Source of the DNA: Moniliella sp. 'wahieum'
Lineage: Eukaryota; Basidiomycota; Moniliellomycetes; Moniliellales; Moniliellaceae
Assembly: GCA_003971905.1 (NCBI GenBank)
Contig: RSEE01000052.1
Span: 248,001-312,000, forward strand
DNA: 64,000 nt
Reading direction: 5' to 3'
Program-made: the position numbers and the translations under genes
Notes under the pieces: generated by a model
Databases searched by the model: none
The model's input: the letters and a program-made list of their open reading frames with translations, nothing else
Told to the model about the DNA's origin: nothing
In this document: positions 58,440-64,000 of the stretch, piece after piece
How positions within the stretch are numbered: position 1 is the first letter of the stretch
How the letters are laid out: each line of letters opens with the position of its first letter

Positions 58440-59065
58440 CCCGTTTCGGGTGCCGGATACCCGAGATTGGAGAATCGATCATCGATACGCCTCCTCGCCT
58501 GTTGCATGGTAGTTTACAATTTACCTTGCTAGGTCCACTGCAGATGCACATCTTTGGGGGGGGGTTGCAATGCAGCGCACCAACCGAGGATATAGCAATA
58601 GGAGCATGTAGATTGAGGCGTAAAGGCCGAGTCTCAGTCTGAAGGATATAGTCTGAGGATCTGAGGATCTGAAGCCCAATGCGTCACGCGGATGACCAAG
58701 TTTTGCCGCGAACCAAGCACTTGGAACACAAACGCTGCAATACCGAAATGTATTACCCCTTCGCCCTGCCACCCTGCCCCGTCTCCTATTGTTCTTGCCC
58801 AATGTCACCATCGCGCCACTCCCGATCCGCCTTGCATTGTATCCCCCAATCCCCGCTCTTGCGTTTGAAACAGAGAAGGGGCGGCACTTTGGACCCCTCA
58901 GCTCCGGCACTCCGGGCTGGGGCCCCTCACGCTCAGGCTGAGGCCCCAGGCCCCAGGCCCCCTCGATTCTTGGCACCGCGGCTTCTCGCCGACGCACAGG
59001 GGCGGGGTAGCAAGTGCGTCGCCGATGGTAGGGCGCGCAGCGACATGCCAACCGGAGCAGCAGCA

Positions 59066-59096
<31 letters not shown>

Positions 59097-59107
59097 TGGC
59101 GGCGGTG
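59066..59107. repeat. GGTGGC microsatellite
   Basis: Six to seven units of GGTGGC with one GGTGGT variant. Confidence 0.85.
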
Positions 59108-59261
59108 GAAGCGAAACTCCCCGGCTGAGTGCGGCGAAACCGGCGGATCTTGGCGGTCTCAGATCTCACTGACAATTGCTCGTCTCTCTCGTCGATCATC
59201 GATCACGCATCTCGTGCAGCCGACATCACGCGTCACGCACGTGTAACATGTAACGCTTGGC

Positions 59262-59299
59262 GGATAAACGCGGTAAACGGTAAACGTTAAACGTTAAAC
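59262..59299. repeat. CGTTTA-type short repeat, copy 2 (reverse orientation)
   Basis: GGATAAACGCGGTAAACGG, TAAACGTTAAACGTTAAAC: units of GTAAAC and GTTAAAC, the reverse complement of the array at 16660. Confidence 0.6.
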
Positions 59300-59478
59300 C
59301 AAAATAGAAGCACGTCGCTTGCCAGTTGTTGTCATGGGTGTCAGACCTCAGCCTCAGTACCAGTACTGAGTTGAGTACACTCAAGTACACTCATACTCAA
59401 CACAGTACTCCGTGTATTCAGTCGCATGTTCATGCATCTTGTTACATGTTACCGGGTACCGTAACCGGCAAATGACAC

Positions 59479-59605
59479 GCATGTCACAGGCACTAGTCAC
59501 TCCAGTCACTCTAGTCACTGGTCACTAGGTCACTAATAATCGTAATGACTGATGGCCTGTCACCATGTCACCGGCCAGACACTAGTCACCGGTCACCGAG
59601 GATGG
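59479..59605. repeat. GTCAC-dense block
   Basis: About ten GTCAC words within 125 bases (CACTAGTCACTCCAGTCAC and similar); the reverse word GTGAC clusters at 59786-59803. Confidence 0.65.
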
Positions 59606-60851
59606 CTGCCAGGGCTAGGAGTGCTAGAGTAGCTACGATAGCTAGGGTCCAGAACGGCCCTGTACCAGCACAGGCAGAAGCAGTTGGGCCTACCAGTCCT
59701 CCGAATGAGCTCGGATGTACTCGCCTGGCAACTTGCAGTCCCTTGCTCCGGGCAGCTTGCTGCTTGAGAACTTGTCAAGTGAAGTGACCGGTGACCGTGA
59801 CCGGTGAATTAACGACGGAAAGGGGTTCGCGCTCGCTTACTTGTGCCGCTGAACGCCAACGTACCAAACGGTGAATCTTTGTGAGATCACATTGAAACCA
59901 GCGCCAGGCGAGACTGCCAGTCGGTTGTCTCCCCCTTGGGCATCTGCCACGTCTTCCCCACCCCCACTGTCCATCTCTGGACAAGAGGTCAGTGATCGTA
60001 GCGCAGCCCAGTGCCCATCGCTCGACGCACAAGGTGGAGGCACTCGGATGTGGCTTGAAGCTTGAGTGGCTTTGGCTTTGTGTTCATGCATCAGCATCAT
60101 GCATGCGCCACAATTGGCCGGCCGGCGGCGTTGCCGGTACGTGCCACGAATGGGTCCAAATAGCCCAAGTGGTTGAGTTGGGAGCTGCAACGTCGTGAAC
60201 AGCTTCAACGTTGGACCAGTGTGCGGCGAGTTCCGTTTTGCAACGCCGCCATGGCCGGGTTACCAGGTAGTCTTGGTCGTTACCGTTTCGCACAGGAACA
60301 ATTGTTAATTGCCTCACGTGTCACATGTCACACCCCGTCGTGAGTTGGAAACCGCGTGCCTGGTGGGGCTACTTGGAGTGACGCAAGTGAAGTGACGCTG
60401 GTGACGCGTGACTTGAGCGCGCTAGCGCGTGGCCGAGACGCAGCAAGGCGCAGGAGCCGAGCCAGGCCGCCAAGCACGCTGGGTGGTGGATGGGATGATG
60501 CGCCCAGATCGCAGGCAGGGCTGCCTAGCAGGCCACGTTCGATTCCGATTCAGACTCAGATCCAGACGTCAGATCATCGAGCGCCCCGTGTGTTGGATGG
60601 CTGGGCTCCGGGCTCCCGCCGCCTGGCCGGCTGGCCGAGCGGCGTGGCGCGCAGTGCGTCGGCCACCCTCCCACACTGCTGTGGTGCCGGTGGGCTGAGG
60701 TAAGCACAGCGTCCGCTTGTGCTGGGCGCGAATGTGGCGCGCTGGGCGCACTGCCATCTGCGTCTCTCTCTCTTGCTGCTCCTCCTCCTCCTTCTGCCTG
60801 CCGCCGCTCCTCCTGCCTCTGCCCCTCCACTCGTTTGATACCCGCCCCCCC

Positions 60852-62283
60852 ATGTCGTCTGCCTACGGCCCCCTCGGCCCCGTCTTCCGCATCGCCCCTG
60901 GCATCCAGAACTACGACTGGGGCATCCCTGGCCGCGCCCCCTCGTCGCCCACTATGCCTACGACGGCACCGGCCCCCAGTGGTTCGCCCAGCCGTATGAC
61001 CCCGACAAACCCTACGCCGAGGTATGTTGCTCCTCTCTCCGCGTGCCCGTCCCCGTTGCTCACCCCCCCCCCCCTCTGGACAGCTGTGGATGGGCTGCCA
61101 TCCCTCCGTGCCCAGCTACGCCATGCCAGCCGGTGCGGTACCCGCGCCATCGGCGCGCCAGGCCCTCGGGCCCTATCTCCTTGCCCACCCTGCTTTGCTG
61201 TCGGACGCAGTGATTTCCAAGTACCACATCGACCTCCACGGCGACACGACCAACTCGCCTCTCCCTTTCCTCTTCAAGGTGCTGAGCGTGGGCAAGGCGC
61301 TCTCGATCCAAGCCCATCCCGACAAGGCCTTGGCTGAGCAGCTGCACCGCGCCCACCCTACGATCTACAAGGACGACAATCACAAGCCTGAGATGGCCGT
61401 TGCTCTCACCGAGTTCCACGGCTTTTGTGGCTTCCGTCCCCTATCGGAAATCCTCGTGTTCCTGCGCGAAGTAGCCGAACTGCGCCAGCTGGTCGTCCGT
61501 GTGTCGGGAACGGAGGGAAAGCGTGCTGCTTGCTCGACTGGAGGCAGCAGCCAGGCCTTCTTCCCCGCAAGACGAGCACAAAGCCGCACTGCGCACTGTA
61601 TTTGAAGCAGTGATGACAGCGCCCGAAGCGCTGGTGCGCACGACGATTGAGGCGCTGCTAGCCCGCTACCAGACATCCACCTTGGCCCCTTCCGAGGCCC
61701 ACGATACGCCGACCATCAAAGAGGAAATTCTTATGCTGCAAGCGCAGTTCCCTTACGACGTGGGGCTGCTCTGCACCTTCCTCCTCAACAATGTCCGCCT
61801 CGCCCCGGGGGAAGCGCTATTCCTTGGTGCCAACGAGCCCCATGCGTATCTGTCGGGGGAAATTACCGAGTGCATGGCCGCGAGCGATAATGTGGTTCGC
61901 GCTGGCCTCACGCCCAAATTGCGCGATACGCCCACCCTGGTCAAGATGCTCACCTACGACGATACCCCCCCGAAGGCAAGCGGATGATCCCGACGCCCTA
62001 CCCTGGTTCGGGCATGGGCCGAACCATGCTGTACCAGCCGCCGATCGATGAATTCCGCGTGCTGCGGACGAGCCTGCCGGGCGTGCCGGAACGCCATGCG
62101 CCAATTGCAGGTCCTTCGGTGGTACTCTGCACCCAAGGTTCGGTAACGATGGAATTTGAAGGCGGATCGCTCCATCTTCCCGATGGCGGGGTAGCGTTTG
62201 TCGCGCCCGCGGTCGCCATCACGTTTACCCCCGACCAGGACGCGATTGTGTTTCGCGCATTTGTCGAGGTGCCGCCACTGTGA
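60852..62283 (+). CDS. Mannose-6-phosphate isomerase (type I, Zn2+), frame-broken
   Basis: Interconverts fructose-6-phosphate and mannose-6-phosphate, feeding GDP-mannose for glycosylation and cell wall. Exon 1 60852-61021: MSSAYGPLGPVFRIAPGIQNYDWG, then HYAYDGTGPQWFAQPYDPDKPYAE after a missing C in the CCCCC run near 60942. Intron 61022-61083 (62 nt, GTATGT). Exon 2: LWMGCHPSVPSY, PFLFKVLSVGKALSIQAHPDK (zinc ligands Gln and His), HKPEMAVALTEFHGFCGFRP (zinc Glu), FLGANEPHAYLSGEITECMAASDNVVRAGLTPK with zinc His and the catalytic Arg, then a cupin-like end FVAPAVAITFTPDQD. The stop is at 62281-62283. Other shifts near 61110, 61505 and 61975. About 470 residues. Confidence 0.92.
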
Positions 62284-63131
62284 ACCAGGCCAACGGACCT
62301 CCAAGTGCCTATTTTTTTTTCGTCGATTTTTGTCTGTGCGTAATGCAGTATGGGATGTTTTCTCTTGTGCTACTAGATCTGGGCGAATGCGGTTACGCTT
62401 CACCACGAGCGGGGGACCGGGGGGGGGGGTGGAGGCAGGAACGCTACAGGGCCCGTCAACGACATGAAAGGGCAGGATATGATGCGAATGGGGGATTAGT
62501 AGAAGCAATTCCCATGATTATCCCAGAGGGCGCTTCGCCTACACAACGCAAAAGGGAAGTTTTTTTTTCCTTTGTCTTCGAGGGCACAAAAGATGGGACT
62601 GGTGCCACAGGGGGGGTAAACCCGTAGGCACGCTACTAAGACAGCGCTAGTAGGATGGTGGCCAACTCCAACGCCGCTCTTCTGCGTCTTCAACCCCATC
62701 TCGCCGGTCCATGGTCCCAGGACCATCAACGACACTGTTTCCACCTGGGCCGATAGCGCAGTAGACACCGCACCGCAAATCTCTGCAGTAGACACCGCAC
62801 CGCAGGACGCGGACTAGTGGCCTGCGGTCCCAATCCCAGCTCTTGTTCCCCAGCTCTCTCTGCCTTCCCTCACTCACCTCCTTACCCATGACAGCGAGGG
62901 TGGCGCCAACGGTTTGTCCAGGTCCAGGTCCAGGTCCAGGTCCAACACACCACCGCGCACAAGCCTGATGTGCTTGTCTCCCCACTTTTTTTCCTCCCCT
63001 CTCCACTCTCCCACTCTCCACTCTCCACTCTCCACTCTCCACTCTCACTCTCCACTCTCTGCCCTTCCCCTCGGCGGTGGTCCAAAACTGCAGTTTACCT
63101 CAGTTGGATGCAAGGTGGGGTCGTGGATACC
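62284..63131. other. Intergenic with simple repeats
   Basis: No gene. A CCAGGT hexamer run (62920-62942) and a CACTCTC heptamer run (62999-63060). Confidence 0.5.
62999..63060. repeat. CACTCTC heptamer array
   Basis: About eight units of CCACTCT with slippage variants, just before a small open frame. Confidence 0.85.
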
Positions 63132-63317
63132 ATGGGTGGCGGTCGCGGGTACGCACTGCACTCTGCTGCCTTTAGCTTTTCCATGCCCCGGCACATGGAG
63201 CCCGCCCAGCCGGACGTGCCCTGGCCCCTCGACCCCAGCCAGCTCCTCAGCTACTTGTCCCTTGTGGAACCTAAATCGATCTACATTCCATCCAACGTTT
63301 TCCATGCAGATAGATAA
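63132..63317 (+). CDS. Possible small protein, unknown
   Basis: 61 codons from an ATG with a good context (ATACCATGG): MGGGRGYALHSAAFSFSMPR, then a segment rich in Pro and ending LVEPKSIYIPSNVFHADR. I do not recognise the family. Its length and Gly-rich start would fit a small mitochondrial membrane subunit, but there is no clear helix. It may lack a 3' exon. Confidence 0.3.
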   Translation: MGGGRGYALHSAAFSFSMPRHMEPAQPDVPWPLDPSQLLSYLSLVEPKSIYIPSNVFHADR

Positions 63318-64000
63318 CGACCCGAGAAATCATGCGCGAGATCCAGTTGCGAAAAAATAGCGGGCTCAACGTTGAGTTCAAGCCCGACAGACATACACGA
63401 CCATGAGGGGGCCGACCGAGCTAAAATGGCGAACGAGAACGGCCAGAACGGGGACGAGACAGTGAGGCGTACGGAGACACATTGAGGAGGGAAAGGGGGG
63501 AGATGAAGAAGAGGGAGGCGGAGGAGCTGGGCGGGCGGAAGCAGAATGCTTAGCGGGACCCGAGATGGCGCGATGAATATCCAAATCCGACGGCAAATCG
63601 TCCGAACGGTCCCGATGCAAGCCTCCAAGGGAGAAGAGGGCGTAACCATCCGTCCACTGGCCACAGGGCGGTGGGCCGTGATGGGCGGGGTAAGCCCCGC
63701 GTCGGGTTCGAATCGAGTGGGAACGTGGGTACGAGAACGAGAACGAGTGTGGGCCGGGCAGCCGGTCCCAATCCACCGCTCTTCCCGCGGTGCATCCTGC
63801 GTCGCGCCACGCCACATCCATTCGGGCAACTGCCGTGCCACCTCGGTCGCAATCACGTTGCCCCCTCGCGAATGCTGGGTGTGGCCGAGGGGCGCTGGTC
63901 CACGACGTGCGAACCGAGTGGGGCTCCGGGGCAGACGTGCGCGCACGACGTGCGCGCTCCGCATGCTCGGCGGCACAGACGGCCGTTCACTTTCTCCTCT
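63318..64000. other. Window end, no gene recognised
   Basis: Minus-strand open frames are present (for example 63281-63976), rich in Ser, Pro and Arg, without similarity I can name. A gene entering from the right is possible. Confidence 0.35.

Larger units (their letters stand above)
58440..60851. other. Repeat-rich intergenic region between ALDH and phosphomannose isomerase
   Basis: 2.4 kb, no gene recognised. It contains a GGTGGC microsatellite, a CGTTTA-type array, a GTCAC-dense block, and an AAGCTT word in TTGAAGCTTGAG at 60056. Confidence 0.5.

Noticed and set aside
63700..63730. tRNA-like GGGTTCGAATCGAG word
   Set aside because: No matching acceptor, D or anticodon arms around it.

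Overview
The window looks like nuclear DNA of a GC-rich fungus, most likely a basidiomycete (possibly Ustilaginomycotina; the placement is inference). The evidence is short introns of 53-117 nt, eukaryotic core genes (MCM6, PRP18, 20S proteasome alpha-2, ISU1, COX12), an intron-containing tRNA-Phe, fungal families (GRG-1/CCG-1, neutral trehalase, MHYT-domain protein, GPI-type aspartic protease), and tight spacing with genes on both strands. Splice donors are strikingly uniform: 9 of the 12 introns I could place begin GTACGT.

Layout. 0.3-6.2 kb: Aro8-type aminotransferase (-), two tandem acyl-protein thioesterases (+), and a NAPE-PLD-like lipase (-). 6.9-10.9 kb: a Gag-like remnant (-), a probable tRNA-Gln (+), a WD40 protein (+), tRNA-Phe (-). 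11.1-13.6 kb: NCLX-type cation/Ca2+ exchanger (-). 13.6-18.4 kb: a gene-poor, AT-richer stretch with short repeats. 18.4-24 kb: MHYT protein (+) and hexokinase (-). 26.5-29.9 kb: GRG-1 homologue (+), proteasome alpha-2 (-) and ISU1 (+) as a divergent pair. 31.7-46 kb, all (-): GEN1/Yen1-like resolvase, bifunctional PFK-2/FBPase-2, bHLH factor, PWI-CCCH-RRM protein (RBM26/Rmn1 type), MCM6. 46.8-56 kb: aspartic protease (-), neutral trehalase (+), COX12 (-) divergent from PRP18 (+). 56.9-62.3 kb: aldehyde dehydrogenase (+) and phosphomannose isomerase (+), with a repeat-rich gap between them.

Most long genes are broken into two to ten reading frames, yet conserved residues continue straight across each break. 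Breaks that I could align fall mostly in runs of G or C. Because essential single-copy genes are affected, I read these as indel errors in the assembly, not as pseudogenes. APT1 copy 1, GRG-1, proteasome alpha-2 and ISU1 are intact.

Functional links: five central-carbon genes (hexokinase, PFK-2/FBPase-2, trehalase, phosphomannose isomerase, aldehyde dehydrogenase) and a glucose-repressible-type gene share the window. Close pairs of CACGTG E-boxes lie between PSMA2 and ISU1, between COX12 and PRP18, and upstream of the bHLH gene, suggesting a Cbf1-like circuit that may include autoregulation. I found no CRISPR array, rRNA, secondary-metabolite cluster or clearly new multi-gene system.
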